DNA of 64,000 nucleotides from Fluviicola chungangensis (GCF_007558725.1 NZ_VLPL01000001.1:63984-127983); one strand, 5' to 3'. Positions 31,220 to 40,975 are shown, counted from the first letter of the stretch. The notes: generated by a model from the letters alone, not told the origin. Translations and numbers: made by a program.

Positions 31220-31243
31220 ATTTAAAAGTAATCACTTTTAAAT
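31220..31243. promoter_or_regulatory. Perfect 24-bp palindrome upstream of menE
   Basis: ATTTAAAAGT (31220-31229) and ACTTTTAAAT (31234-31243) around AATC. It overlaps the only -7-like sequence (TACTTTTA, minus strand) of menE, as a repressor site would. A competing pair AGTGAT/ATCACT (31213-31218, 31231-31236) shares part of it. Confidence 0.4.
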
Positions 31244-31386
31244 AGTTGGAACAATACTTGCGGGTTCAATGGAAAACGAGTTTATTGAACGTTTGATTCC
31301 GATAGCAATCGGAATTTGAACCTTTTTAACTTTCAATATTTAATTGCTAAATTTAGACAAAGATTATGATACGTAAAAACACACAT

Positions 31387-31839
31387 ATGAAAATTATTGC
31401 AGCGCTTCTGTTGGGAACCTCATTCTTTACCTTTTCGTTTCATTCCAGTGAAAAAAGCGCACCCGATACGGAGCTTACAGTGAATGGCTCATCGGGAATC
31501 AAATTTTCCAAACTGACTTTTGAGAAAGCAATTAAACAAGCACAGGCAACGGGAAAGCTCATTTTTATCGACGTGCATACATCCTGGTGCGGACCTTGTA
31601 AGGAAATGGCCAAAACCACCTTTACGGATTCCGAAGTGGGAACGGTTTTTAACCGGCGGTTTATCAATTTGAAGATTGATGCCGAAGCGGGAGAAGATGG
31701 TCCGATGATCTCCAAAGCGTATACCGTGACGGCTTACCCGACACTGTTGTTTGTCAATGGAGAAGGAAAATTGGTAAGGAGATTAGTAGGGAAGCAAAGC
31801 AAAGAGAAATTATTGGCTGCGGTTTCAACGATAAAATAA
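31387..31839 (+). CDS. Exported thioredoxin-fold protein (WCGPCK)
   Basis: Start at the ATG at 31387 (150 residues), where the signal peptide MKIIAALLLGTSFFTFSFHS begins; the frame from 31366 adds seven polar residues. The mature domain has a thioredoxin fold with VHTSWCGPCKEMAKTTF (active site WCGPC, Lys following) and cis-Pro region TVTAYPTLLFVNGEGKLV. It likely acts in periplasmic thiol reduction, in the DUF255/thioredoxin_7 style. Monocistronic. Confidence 0.88.
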   Translation: MKIIAALLLGTSFFTFSFHSSEKSAPDTELTVNGSSGIKFSKLTFEKAIKQAQATGKLIFIDVHTSWCGPCKEMAKTTFTDSEVGTVFNRRFINLKIDAEAGEDGPMISKAYTVTAYPTLLFVNGEGKLVRRLVGKQSKEKLLAAVSTIK

Positions 31840-31893
31840 TTGAAAATTTTTGAAAGATTTCAATCCTATAAGATGTTTCTTCGGGAGATTTTT

Positions 31894-31934
31894 TGAACTC
31901 TGCGCCGATGCTAAAGCTTTAGTGCAAGCATTTG
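31894..31934. repeat. Dispersed palindromic repeat, copy 1
   Basis: GAACTCTGCGCCGATG then CTAAAGCTTTAG (31911-31922) then TGCAAGCATTT; 37 of about 42 bases match copy 2 at 58595-58636. The core is a 12-bp perfect palindrome that extends with G-T/T-G wobble pairs. Both copies lie 3' of minus-strand genes. Confidence 0.6.
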
Positions 31935-31941
31935 GAACTTT

Positions 31942-32937
31942 CTAAAACTTGAGTTTTAGCTTCAAACAATACCCTTTGTTCGTTGTGGCATAAAGCGTTT
32001 TCTTTTCCAGCAACAACGCACAGAAATTTCCCTTCATCAGGAAGTGCCAGGTAATTCCTCCGTCTTTGGAATAATCGATACCGGTTGTTCCACAGGAAAA
32101 AAGTAACTTTTTATTTCCCGTAACACAAGAGCGGTAACCATTCGGGAAAATTTCCGAGGCGATCCAGGTCTTTCCTCCATCTGTTGTATAACAGGCATTT
32201 TTAGATGCTTCTGTGTTTTTGCGGTAATCTCCTCCAACGATAACTCCGTGTATCGGGTCCCAAAAGAACAGGGAAAAAGGTCCGGCGCCTTCACCTGTTT
32301 TCATAGGTAAATCTACCGAAACGGTTCTTTTTGACCACAGGTCCATGTAATGGAACCGTGCAGAAGTATCTCCACCTGAAACAAAGAAATACGTATCGGG
32401 ATTCAGGTATTGTGCACATGTTCCGCTGGCGGCATAGCATCCTTCAAGGTAATCGCTCTTGACTTTTTGGTCCAATTCAAGGAATGTATTCGATTCGGGA
32501 GTTCGCTTGCGGAAAAAGAAAGTGCCGTCAACCGGATCACCCAGGATGATCACCTCATTTTTAAACAGGGAAATATCGTCGAGGAAAATACCTTTTTCAT
32601 TAAAAATGGGGGTGGCGGATTCCAGGTTTCCCTTATATACCATTCCGATATCACCGGAAACAATAGCGAAAATCGTATCCTTGTTCACAACGATGTCACG
32701 GAATTCGCCGTCATTTACAGGGGGAATGATGACTGTTTTGTTTTTGTCCTTCTCGCAGAATGCAATCACTCCGGTTTTGGAGGTTCCGAACAGTAGTTGG
32801 TGCTTTTTGTACCGAACGACAATGCGGGAATACGAGCTGTCTGCCGAAAAGTGCAACGTATCGACAGAAACCACTCGTTGAGAGATTCCGCTATTACTTA
32901 GGAGAAGGAGTCCTAAAAAGAGAATTGAATTTTTCAC
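31942..32937 (-). CDS. Exported BNR/sialidase-like beta-propeller protein
   Basis: A 331-residue exported protein: signal peptide MKNSILFLGLLLLSNSGISQ followed by a propeller with BNR-type Asp-box repeats (NACYTTDGGKTWIASEI and IDYSKDGGITWHFLM) in a pattern also seen in Ycf48-like and oxidoreductase-annotated Bacteroidota proteins. A Cys-containing loop (GCYAASGTCAQYL) may form a disulfide. The start lies inside the end of the upstream acyltransferase gene (44-base overlap), so it is in the RarA-acyltransferase transcript. Function unknown. Confidence 0.78.
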   Translation of the reverse strand: MKNSILFLGLLLLSNSGISQRVVSVDTLHFSADSSYSRIVVRYKKHQLLFGTSKTGVIAFCEKDKNKTVIIPPVNDGEFRDIVVNKDTIFAIVSGDIGMVYKGNLESATPIFNEKGIFLDDISLFKNEVIILGDPVDGTFFFRKRTPESNTFLELDQKVKSDYLEGCYAASGTCAQYLNPDTYFFVSGGDTSARFHYMDLWSKRTVSVDLPMKTGEGAGPFSLFFWDPIHGVIVGGDYRKNTEASKNACYTTDGGKTWIASEIFPNGYRSCVTGNKKLLFSCGTTGIDYSKDGGITWHFLMKGNFCALLLEKKTLYATTNKGYCLKLKLKF

Positions 32938-33832
32938 GCTGTTCTTCTTTTAATTGTGGAATATTGTCCGGAACGGTTCTTTTCCATCGTTTATGAGACC
33001 ACAACCACGGACCGGGCTCTTCCAGAATGCGTTGTTCGAGTAAGCGCGCATGTGTTTCTGTAATTTTCCCCCAGGGCAGTGTTCTTGGCTCATCCGTCAG
33101 GAGTTGCAGTTCTACTTCATAATACCCGCGTTTGATTTTTTTTGGCAGGTAAAAAACAACCGCCTGATCGTATGTGTTGGCCAGTTGTTCTGCTCCAAAA
33201 ATAATTCCGGTTGTCTGGTGTAAAAAAGTCATCCAGTAACATTTTGCAGAATCTGCCGGACTTTGATCGCTCAGTACCAGGGTAGCTGTCGGAACTCCTT
33301 TTTGAAGATACGCATTAAATGTGTCTTTGACAATTTTGGCGTGAATGACCTTCATTCCGAACCGGGAACGCAGGGCATTGATTTTTTTGTCCCAATAACC
33401 GCTTGTCAGTGGCATTCCGATTCCAATGGCCTGGTGCGGAAAGAAAAGGTCTTGCCCGGTAATCATCCATTCCCAGTTCATATAATGCGCAGAAACCAAG
33501 AGAACGCTTTTATTTTGCTCATAGAGTTGCTCCATGAGCTCCGGGTTCTTAATCTCGAAGCGTTTTCGAAGTTCTTTTTCTGAAATCCCAAGATTTTTAA
33601 CTCCTTCCAGAAGCATGTCTGCGAAATAACGGTAGAATGACCGCTTAATTTTGCGGTGTTCTTTCGGGGATAAGTGCGGGAAAGAACGGGCGATATTTCC
33701 TTCAATGACTTTCTTTCGATAGGGAAAAACAGTAATTAATAAAAGGAAGAACAAATCGGAAAAACGATAAGTTATCCAAAGAGGGAGTTTGGAAAGAGGA
33801 AGTACGAACAAATAGTATGCGACCTTGCTCAT
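32894..33832 (-). CDS. LpxL/HtrB-type lipid A acyltransferase
   Basis: A 312-residue acyltransferase. The N-terminal membrane anchor LFVLPLSKLPLWITYRFSDLFFLLLITVFPYR, the catalytic HxxxxE motif SAHYMNWEWM (His-x4-Glu), GIGMPLTSGYWDKKINALRSRFG, LVLSDQSP and a basic C-terminal end fit the LpxL family, which transfers acyl chains to lipid A precursor in the inner membrane. It overlaps RarA by 4 bases upstream and the propeller gene downstream by 44. Confidence 0.88.
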   Translation of the reverse strand: MSKVAYYLFVLPLSKLPLWITYRFSDLFFLLLITVFPYRKKVIEGNIARSFPHLSPKEHRKIKRSFYRYFADMLLEGVKNLGISEKELRKRFEIKNPELMEQLYEQNKSVLLVSAHYMNWEWMITGQDLFFPHQAIGIGMPLTSGYWDKKINALRSRFGMKVIHAKIVKDTFNAYLQKGVPTATLVLSDQSPADSAKCYWMTFLHQTTGIIFGAEQLANTYDQAVVFYLPKKIKRGYYEVELQLLTDEPRTLPWGKITETHARLLEQRILEEPGPWLWSHKRWKRTVPDNIPQLKEEQREKFNSLFRTPSPK

Positions 33833-35103
33833 TTCTTGAATTTATTGGGCCAAAGCGTGTGTAATTGTTTCCGGATCTCTTGCTCGCGTGCGCTGCTTCC
33901 GGCATGGAAGAACGTGCGATCCTTCAGGGAATCCGGTAAGTATTGCTGGGAAACGAAGTTTCCGGGAAAATCGTGCGCGTATTGGTATTCGGCCCCATAG
34001 CCGAGGTCTTTCATCAATTGGGTAGGGGCATTTCTCAAATGAAGCGGAACAGGAGCGTTCGGGTCTTGTTTGACCGTTGCAATTGCTTCGTCAATGGCAA
34101 GGTATGCCGCATTTCCTTTGGGAGAAGTTGCCAGGTAAATAGCGCATTGAGAAAGAATGATCCGTGCTTCGGGCCACCCGATTACCTGGATTGCCTGGAA
34201 GGTGTTATTCGCCAGGATCAGTGCTGTAGGATTGGCCAAACCGATATCTTCAGCAGCAGAGATAAGCAATCTGCGTGCAATGAATTTCGGATCTTCGCCA
34301 CCTTCGATCATGCGTGCAAGCCAATAAACCGCAGCATCGGGGTCACTTCCGCGAATGGATTTGATGAACGCAGAAATAATGTCGTAATGCTGTTCTCCGT
34401 CCTTATCGTAGCGCACTCGCTGCTGCGCCAGCTGGTTTACCAATTCGTCCGTAATGACCGCCTTTTCATTCGGGGCGAAGGTATTGACAACCATTTCCAG
34501 TAAGTTCAGCATTTTACGTGCATCACCACCCGCTACAGCGATCAGGGATTTGTATTCGCGCAGTTCGATCTTGCGTTTGGAAAGAAGGACATCTTGTTTG
34601 ATTGCGCGGTTAATCAGTTCCAACAGGTCTTCCAGTGTATGGCTTTCGAGGGTGTAAACCTGGCAGCGTGAAAGCAATGCCGAAATGACCTCAAACGATG
34701 GATTTTCAGTGGTCGCACCGATCAGGGTGATGGTCCCTTTTTCTACGGCTCCCAATAAGGAATCCTGTTGTGATTTGGAAAAACGGTGAATTTCATCAAT
34801 AAACAAAACGGCTCCACCTGTCTGGAACATTCCCTGGTTTTCTGCTTTTTGGATAATTTCCCGTACATCCTTTACACCGGAAGAAATTGCTGAAAGGGTG
34901 TAAAAAGGCCTGTTCAGCTCCTTTGCGAGTAAGTTTGCCAGGGTTGTTTTTCCAACTCCGGGAGGTCCCCAGAAGATAATGGAGGGAAGTATTTTGGATT
35001 GGATGGCTTTCTTCAATGCCCCGTTTTCTTCCAGCAAATGCCTTTGCCCGATGTATTCGGACAAGTTGCCGGGACGCATACGTTCTGCAAGAGGAGCACT
35101 CAT
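33829..35103 (-). CDS. rarA: Replication-associated recombination protein A (RarA/MgsA)
   Basis: A 424-residue AAA ATPase. Walker A GPPGVGKT (46-53), Walker B LFIDEIHRFSKSQQD, sensor-1 IGATTENPSFEV, and the C-terminal MgsA region (IRGSDPDAAVYWLARMIEGGEDP, FIARRLLISAAEDIGLANP) are all canonical. RarA acts at stalled replication forks. A short 3' overlap (4 bases) couples it to the acyltransferase gene. Confidence 0.96.
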   Translation of the reverse strand: MSAPLAERMRPGNLSEYIGQRHLLEENGALKKAIQSKILPSIIFWGPPGVGKTTLANLLAKELNRPFYTLSAISSGVKDVREIIQKAENQGMFQTGGAVLFIDEIHRFSKSQQDSLLGAVEKGTITLIGATTENPSFEVISALLSRCQVYTLESHTLEDLLELINRAIKQDVLLSKRKIELREYKSLIAVAGGDARKMLNLLEMVVNTFAPNEKAVITDELVNQLAQQRVRYDKDGEQHYDIISAFIKSIRGSDPDAAVYWLARMIEGGEDPKFIARRLLISAAEDIGLANPTALILANNTFQAIQVIGWPEARIILSQCAIYLATSPKGNAAYLAIDEAIATVKQDPNAPVPLHLRNAPTQLMKDLGYGAEYQYAHDFPGNFVSQQYLPDSLKDRTFFHAGSSAREQEIRKQLHTLWPNKFKK

Positions 35104-35160
35104 CTTTTAAAGAGTTCAATAGTTAGAAACGTTCAATAGGTCCAAAAGTTGAATGCAAGT

Positions 35161-35176
35161 ATTTGAACTTTTCAAC
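35161..35176. repeat. 16-bp element shared with 42326-42341
   Basis: ATTTGAACTTTTCAAC occurs exactly here and at 42326-42341, in both cases in short intergenic gaps, and related TTGAAC/AAGTTCAA strings occur at 58548-58580. It may be a small dispersed repeat; chance cannot be excluded in AT-rich DNA. Confidence 0.3.
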
Positions 35177-35222
35177 TCTTGAAACATTCCTTGAACTTAT
35201 TTCAAAGATAAGCTTTTTCCAG

Positions 35223-35798
35223 CTAGTTGTCAGCCGGATTTACGGGATAATCCGCCATTAATTTATATTTCCCTCCCAATCGTGCCAGTAAATCGCGCCA
35301 AAGATCGTCGTCGAAAGCCTGGAAAATGTTCAGGTCGTCCGGAGCTTTCATTACGACCCAACTCAGGTGATCGATTTCTTTTTGCAGTTGTCCGGCACCC
35401 CAACCGGTATATCCGATAAAGAACCGGAGGTTTTCAGGAGTCATTTCATTGCGTGAGATCTGTTTTTTGATCTCTGCATAATCACCTCCCAGGTATACGT
35501 TTTTGCCGATCTGAACGCATCCTTCGATTGCTTTGTTCTGGTGCATGTAGAATAGCTGGTTGCGTTCCACCGGGCCGCCGAATCCGACCGGTATCCTGGC
35601 TTCCGGGAAATCCGCTACAACCGAATTGATCTCCATTTCCAGGGTGTTGTTTAAAATCAGTCCGAAGCTCCCTTCTTCATGGTGCTCGCAGAGTAAAATC
35701 ACGGCGCGTGAGAAGTTACTGTCCATCAGGAAGGGTTCCGAAAGAAGCAAATCTCCTTTTGCAGGGTTTGGTTGCTTATTTATTTGTAAGGGAATCAA
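35223..35798 (-). CDS. YqgE/AlgH-family protein
   Basis: A 191-residue protein of normal length. Family motifs: GDLLLSEPFLMDSNFSRAVILLCEHHEEGSFGLILNN, VGFGGPVERNQLFYMH, LRFFIGYTGWGAGQLQKEI and VVMKAPDD. The family is widespread in Bacteroidota and Proteobacteria and its molecular role is not established (linked to transcription regulation as AlgH). Monocistronic, between RarA and LptD. Confidence 0.92.
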   Translation of the reverse strand: MIPLQINKQPNPAKGDLLLSEPFLMDSNFSRAVILLCEHHEEGSFGLILNNTLEMEINSVVADFPEARIPVGFGGPVERNQLFYMHQNKAIEGCVQIGKNVYLGGDYAEIKKQISRNEMTPENLRFFIGYTGWGAGQLQKEIDHLSWVVMKAPDDLNIFQAFDDDLWRDLLARLGGKYKLMADYPVNPADN

Positions 35799-35871
35799 CG
35801 CAGTTCATTTTTTAGGTAAAATACAACCTTTTTTTTAGTTGAAAAAGGAAATTTCCGACGATTTTGAATAA

Positions 35872-38505
35872 TTAGTTAAGAACAATAGGTGGTCTGCGGA
35901 TATTGATGTTTGCATTTTGCAGGATAGCGGCATTGCCCCTGATTCCGATTGTAAAACTTTTGTTCGTCCCGATAGGTGTCCAGTTGAAAACGACATTCCA
36001 GCAGTGGATATTTCGGTACAGGTTGATGTTGAAGTTACTGATTGCACGCTGTTCGATATCGTACATCATCCGGGCGCCGATTTTCCAGTTTGGAGTCAGG
36101 TTCACATCTCCGTTGAGTGTCACCGTATTCGTAGGCAAATAACGCTTTTCCCGGTAGGTAGCGGTGTCGGAATTTAAATTAAGTGCGAAAATGTGGTCTA
36201 CGGTCAGTTTCCACGGAATCTCAAAATAAACCAGTTGGTTCGGATTCACGATCCATTGCTGGTATTGCGGATTCCAGACATTTGACATGTCGTTGGAGAT
36301 CTTTTGCAAGCGATCGCGGCTCTTTTTGGTTGTTAGGATCAAGGTCGTGGCAAATTGGGCGGATTTTATCCGTCCGATTCCCTGTTTTGTCCGAAGTGCA
36401 TATTCTTTTTTGATCAGACCTGTTGTATCGTTCCAGCCGTACCAGCTGTGATTGGCTGTAATGGTCAGGTTTATGAATTCATTCGGGTTAATCACCATGC
36501 GCATAGTCAAATCTCCCCAGTTCATGGAGTCTTTGAAAATATCGTAATCTGTGTTCAAAAAGAAGTTGTCTATCAAGCGTGTTTTCTTAAACCCGGTCAC
36601 GGTATCTTTGTCACTTTTTTGCTTCAATTCAAAACTGTTGTTTAATCCGAAGATAATTCTTCCCGAAGATTGTGTCAGGTACTCGGAATAGAGGCTTCGC
36701 TCAAACATGCTGTAGCGCACTTCCCTGGCAACACCGTTGATTGTGTCGGTATAACTTTTTATTCCCTGTTGAATGGCAGGAGCATAATTGAATGAGATGG
36801 TTGGGGTCATGACATGACGCAACACGGTTTTTCGCTTACCGACAAAACGATAATAGGAGTATAAATTACTCGTCAGGGAAATGCTGGAGTTAAAGGAATG
36901 CGTAAACCCTCCGATCCCAACAGTGTCAATCAGGACGGCATCACTTAGGTTGCTGGTATCCACAACGGTTTTTCGGATAGTTTGAAAGTTGTAAATCTGT
37001 TTATAGGTTGCCGACGGCGTGATTCTGATCGTATTTTTCAACATACTGAACGTAGCCTGCACATTGAAGTTCTGAGTGAGCCCATTCCTGAAATTGTGTC
37101 CGATACTGTCGAATTGCCCGTTTTTCAAATAGGTGTCCTTGAAAGAAGAGCGGTTCTGGATTTCATTGGAATAGCTGATACCAACCAGTTTGTTGACCTT
37201 TTTGAAAGGGAAGATCCGGTTGGTTGTCTGGAAGTTGAAAATAGGAGAGGTGAGGTCGATGATATGGGTCGCGGAGTTTTGTCTCAGGCTTAGTTTCAGG
37301 TCCGCAGAGATCGGAAGTGAACCGAAGCGTTTCCCTACACGAATATCCGAGTTCAGGGTGTTGTTGAAGTATTGCGGGTTGTTTTGTGTGTTGAGTGTTT
37401 GTTTATTGGTTGAATTGGAGTTGTAGTTCACGTTTGCGGTGAACGACCAATTGGGATTCAATTTCGGGTCTTGGTTATGCGTCCAGCGGATGGTTGTTGT
37501 ACTGAAAACAGTTGAATCCGGATAGCCGTAACGGAAGCGGGTATAGCCTAAATCGAAGTTTCCATTGTATTTGTAGCGGGTAGAATATTCGGAATAATTT
37601 CTGAAGCCAAAACTTCCCCGGGTATATCCTGTGCCGTAAACAATGGTTTGAAAACGTTCTGAAATCGGGATGTAATATCCCAAATCCAAAAATCCCATTC
37701 CATATGCTGAAATGATCGAGTATTGAGGCATAATGAAGCCGCTTTGCCGTTCTTTCTTCTTTTTCAAAGGGATCATGGCAAAGGGAAGCCCAAGTGGAGT
37801 AGGAACTCCCATGACCCATAAGTTGATCGGTCCGGAAACAATGCGTTTATCAGGGACCATGACTGCTTTCGAAAGAGCGAAATGATAATGCGGTTCTTCC
37901 AGGTTACAGGTGGTGAATTTTCCATGGACAAAATGCACATCTTCGTTGGGCTGCCGTTTTGCCTTTTCCATCGACAGGTAATATTCGTCCTGTTTGATGG
38001 CAGCTTCCTGGATGTAGCCCTTTTTGGTTTCAAAGTTGTAACGGATGGATGCAGCTTTCAGGGTGTCGCCATTATCAATGAATAGTGGTTTTCCGACTTT
38101 TCTTCCCAGAGAATCCTCCAGAAAAGTTGCCAGCACTTCGTTTTTATTGAGATCGATCAGAAGGTATTCCGCAGACATGTCAATCCCTTCGTAATTCAAT
38201 TTAGCTTCACCGTATAAATGAACTTGTTTCTTTTTCAGGTCCGAATAAATGGAATCCCGCGCAGAATAGGTAATGATGGATTTAAAGTCCGTGTCGTTGA
38301 TGTAGATTTTCCGTTGGGCGGAAGTGTCGGAAAGAATACTGTCTTTTTGCTTGTCCTGAGCAAATGCAAAAGAGAAGGAAATACAAATCAGCAAGCAGGA
38401 TAGGGTCCTGATCGCAGCAGAAAAAATAAGGAAGAAGCCTTTTTTTGTTTTCAATGCTTGTATTAACGGTGACAAAGCTACGAAAATCCGATGGTTTTGG
38501 TTCAC
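35872..38505 (-). CDS. lptD: LPS-assembly protein LptD (OstA-like)
   Basis: An 877-residue outer-membrane protein. After a basic N-terminus and signal peptide (LSCLLICISFSFAFAQ) comes an OstA/LptD beta-jellyroll (ITYSARDSIYSDLKKKQVHLYGEAKLNYEGIDMSAEYLLID, with KLNYEGI and VTSAYL-type repeats), then a long beta-barrel of about 600 residues ending in aromatic strands. It receives LPS from the LptBFGCA bridge. Length is typical for Bacteroidota. The 281-base gap to the amidase gene separates it from the divergent operon. Confidence 0.9.
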   Translation of the reverse strand: MNQNHRIFVALSPLIQALKTKKGFFLIFSAAIRTLSCLLICISFSFAFAQDKQKDSILSDTSAQRKIYINDTDFKSIITYSARDSIYSDLKKKQVHLYGEAKLNYEGIDMSAEYLLIDLNKNEVLATFLEDSLGRKVGKPLFIDNGDTLKAASIRYNFETKKGYIQEAAIKQDEYYLSMEKAKRQPNEDVHFVHGKFTTCNLEEPHYHFALSKAVMVPDKRIVSGPINLWVMGVPTPLGLPFAMIPLKKKKERQSGFIMPQYSIISAYGMGFLDLGYYIPISERFQTIVYGTGYTRGSFGFRNYSEYSTRYKYNGNFDLGYTRFRYGYPDSTVFSTTTIRWTHNQDPKLNPNWSFTANVNYNSNSTNKQTLNTQNNPQYFNNTLNSDIRVGKRFGSLPISADLKLSLRQNSATHIIDLTSPIFNFQTTNRIFPFKKVNKLVGISYSNEIQNRSSFKDTYLKNGQFDSIGHNFRNGLTQNFNVQATFSMLKNTIRITPSATYKQIYNFQTIRKTVVDTSNLSDAVLIDTVGIGGFTHSFNSSISLTSNLYSYYRFVGKRKTVLRHVMTPTISFNYAPAIQQGIKSYTDTINGVAREVRYSMFERSLYSEYLTQSSGRIIFGLNNSFELKQKSDKDTVTGFKKTRLIDNFFLNTDYDIFKDSMNWGDLTMRMVINPNEFINLTITANHSWYGWNDTTGLIKKEYALRTKQGIGRIKSAQFATTLILTTKKSRDRLQKISNDMSNVWNPQYQQWIVNPNQLVYFEIPWKLTVDHIFALNLNSDTATYREKRYLPTNTVTLNGDVNLTPNWKIGARMMYDIEQRAISNFNINLYRNIHCWNVVFNWTPIGTNKSFTIGIRGNAAILQNANINIRRPPIVLN

Positions 38506-38786
38506 GAAGAATGTAACTACATTCTTTTGTTACGCATAGCTCGCTGATTTTGCAGATTAATAAGTTTTTACACCGGTCACCTACATTTATTCGTGTTCAT
38601 TGCGTGGATTTAAACCCTCCGATTTCCTTTGTTAAAAAAAGCCTTTATACAAAAGCCGCGCCAGAAATGGCGTTTTTAGGGGTGTAACCGTTTTTTCAAC
38701 ATTTTATTATAGATAAGTTTCCACTTTGGTGTGAAGATTGCAGGTTAAAGGGCATTACTTTTATTCAGGAATCGATAGATTACAAT
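38506..38786. other. Divergent intergenic region between lptD and amiC
   Basis: Contains a terminator-like hairpin, CGCCA-GAAA-TGGCG followed by TTTTT (38659-38677, plus strand), for which no upstream plus-strand gene is visible; it may attenuate transcription into the amidase. The rest carries no ORF or match to the -7 consensus that I can support. Confidence 0.4.
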
Positions 38787-39923
38787 ATGAACCGATTAGA
38801 AAATAGTTTAAAATGGATGCGATGGATTGCATTTGCAGTTCCGTTTGTAATGCTCTTTGGCTTTCAGGGAAAGGAACGGGTAATCCATAGTAAACCGCTT
38901 GGAACAATCAAAACCATCGTTATTGATGCGGGGCACGGAGGAAAAGATCCGGGTTGTCACGGCTCTTCTGCGCACGAAAAAAATGTTTGTTTGGCAATGG
39001 CTTTGGAATTGGGCCGGAAAATCAAGGAGGGTTACCCTGAAATTAAAGTGGTTTTTACACGGGATAAAGACGTTTTTGTAGAGTTGGACGACCGTGCAAA
39101 GATTGCCAATAGGGCAAACGCAGACCTGTTTATTTGTATTCATGCAAATTCTGCTTCTGCCACCGCCTACGGAACTGAAACCTATGTGCTGGGATTGCAC
39201 AAAACGGATGCACAGGCAAAGATTGCCGACCGTGAAAACAGCACTATTTACCTGGAAGCAGACAAGGGAGAGAAATACAAGGACTTCGACATGTCCCCGG
39301 ATGCGATTATTGCACGACAGTTGCAACTTTCCGTCTTTTTGGATCAATCCATCCTGTTTGCCGATAAACTGCAGGACGAATTTAAAACCATCGGGCGTTA
39401 TAACCGCGGCGTGAAACAAGCCGGATTTTTGGTTTTGTATAAAACGACCATGCCGAGCGTACTGATTGAAACCGGGTTCCTGACCAATCGGGACGAGGAA
39501 AAGTTTTTAGCTGATTCCGAAGGACAGAGTAAAATGGCGGGAGCCATGTTCACCGCTTTTGAAAAGTATAAGGCTGAATTAGAGGGAGTGGATTACAAAA
39601 CAAGAGGCGCGCAGGAAATTGCGGACAATTCCGTTGTTGAAAAAAAGGACTTCAAAGACCAGGTCGTTTTCCGGGTACAAATCGAAACTTCCGAAACGAA
39701 AATTGCCGCGAATTCCAGTCGGTTTAAAAAGCATGAAGTATTTGAGTATCAGCAGGATAAATTGTATAAGTATACCGTAGGTGAGTTTGTGGATGATTTC
39801 AATGCAGCCAATACCTATAAAAACGAACTAAGACAAAAGGAATTTCCCAATGCTTTTGTGGTAGCTTTTCAAAATGGAGAGCGTATTAGTTTGGAAAAAG
39901 CTATTAAATTAGCAGAAAAATAA
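38787..39923 (+). CDS. amiC: N-acetylmuramoyl-L-alanine amidase
   Basis: A 378-residue exported amidase. The N-terminal helix (MRWIAFAVPFVMLFGFQ) precedes the Amidase_3 domain: TIVIDAGHGGKDPGCHGSS (Zn ligand His), EKNVCLAMALELG, VFTRDKDVFVELDDRA, NLFICIHANSAS-like ADLFICIHANS and PSVLIETGFLTNRDEE (catalytic Glu). The C-terminal 120 residues are a charged, SPOR-like domain (VFRVQIETSETKIA). It cleaves septal peptidoglycan. It is the first gene of a five-gene plus-strand operon through 43609. Confidence 0.92.
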   Translation: MNRLENSLKWMRWIAFAVPFVMLFGFQGKERVIHSKPLGTIKTIVIDAGHGGKDPGCHGSSAHEKNVCLAMALELGRKIKEGYPEIKVVFTRDKDVFVELDDRAKIANRANADLFICIHANSASATAYGTETYVLGLHKTDAQAKIADRENSTIYLEADKGEKYKDFDMSPDAIIARQLQLSVFLDQSILFADKLQDEFKTIGRYNRGVKQAGFLVLYKTTMPSVLIETGFLTNRDEEKFLADSEGQSKMAGAMFTAFEKYKAELEGVDYKTRGAQEIADNSVVEKKDFKDQVVFRVQIETSETKIAANSSRFKKHEVFEYQQDKLYKYTVGEFVDDFNAANTYKNELRQKEFPNAFVVAFQNGERISLEKAIKLAEK

Positions 39924-39928
39924 AAGTT

Positions 39929-40966
39929 TTGAAGATCAAAAAAGAAGTTAAGGCAGGTTTGATTGCTATTGCGGCGATCGGGTTGCTTGTTACCGGTATT
40001 AATTTTTTGAAAGGCTATTCATTTTTTGGAGGAGACTCTAAGTATACCGCCTATTTCCCAAATGCCGGAGGGCTCAGTGCATCCACATCGGTTTACGTAA
40101 ACGGGGTGATCGTAGGAAAAGTTATTTCCGTTGATTACAATGCCAAGGGAGATTCTACCCGAAAAGTGAAGATGGTGTTTACTATCCAGGATGACGATCT
40201 GAAAATTCCAAAATCATCTGTTATTGAAACAGGGTCTGTGGATTTGTTAAATAAAGGATTGTTGATCTTCATGGGGGATGATCTCTCGAAAGGATACTAT
40301 ACGGAAAAAGACGCGATCCAGGGAAGAGTGCAGCTGGACATGTTCGGACAATTGAAATCCTATGCCAACCCGGTTCTTCAAAAAGTTTCGGCGCTGGTAG
40401 TGAATGTGGATAAAACCATCACTTCGTTGAAGGGGTTCTGGGATACAACGGCTACTTCCGAGATCAGACAGTCACTGGTAGAATTGAAAATGACGTTTAA
40501 AAAATTAGGAAATATTGCAAACGATGTCGAAGGATTGGTGGCTACTGAAAAAGTGAAACTGAGCCGCATTATGAATAATGTGGAATCAATCACTGGAAAC
40601 TTAAAAGCTTCCAATGACAAGGTTTCCAAAATTCTTGGGAATTTCGAGAAAGTTTCGGACGACCTGGTGACAGCTGATTTCAAGAAGGTAATTACCAATG
40701 CGAATGCAACAATCGAAAAACTGAATGCTACGTTCGCATCGATCGAAGCCGGTAACGGAACGCTCGGTAAATTGCTGAAAGACGAAAAATTGTACAATGA
40801 ATTGGTACAGACCAACAAGAGTCTTCAGAACCTGGTGGAGGACCTGGAAAAACATCCGGAAAGATACATTCACTTCTCAGTATTCGGTGCAAAAACAAAA
40901 GGTGTTCCGATTACTACCGGTGATGAGAAAAAATTACGTACCTTATTAGATTCTATCCCTGATTAA
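39929..40966 (+). CDS. MlaD/MCE-family lipid transport protein
   Basis: A 345-residue protein with TTG start 5 bases after the amidase stop (no ATG is available for a complete N-terminus). A membrane anchor (VKAGLIAIAAIGLLVTGINFLKG) is followed by the MCE domain (YFPNAGGLSASTSVYVNGVIVGKVISVDY, IKIPKSSVIETGSVDLLNKGLLIFMGDD) and a long helical coiled-coil tail. MCE proteins form periplasmic tubes for lipid transport between membranes with an MlaE/F permease, not found in this window. Confidence 0.88.
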   Translation: MKIKKEVKAGLIAIAAIGLLVTGINFLKGYSFFGGDSKYTAYFPNAGGLSASTSVYVNGVIVGKVISVDYNAKGDSTRKVKMVFTIQDDDLKIPKSSVIETGSVDLLNKGLLIFMGDDLSKGYYTEKDAIQGRVQLDMFGQLKSYANPVLQKVSALVVNVDKTITSLKGFWDTTATSEIRQSLVELKMTFKKLGNIANDVEGLVATEKVKLSRIMNNVESITGNLKASNDKVSKILGNFEKVSDDLVTADFKKVITNANATIEKLNATFASIEAGNGTLGKLLKDEKLYNELVQTNKSLQNLVEDLEKHPERYIHFSVFGAKTKGVPITTGDEKKLRTLLDSIPD

Positions 40967-40975
40967 AAACAGTTT

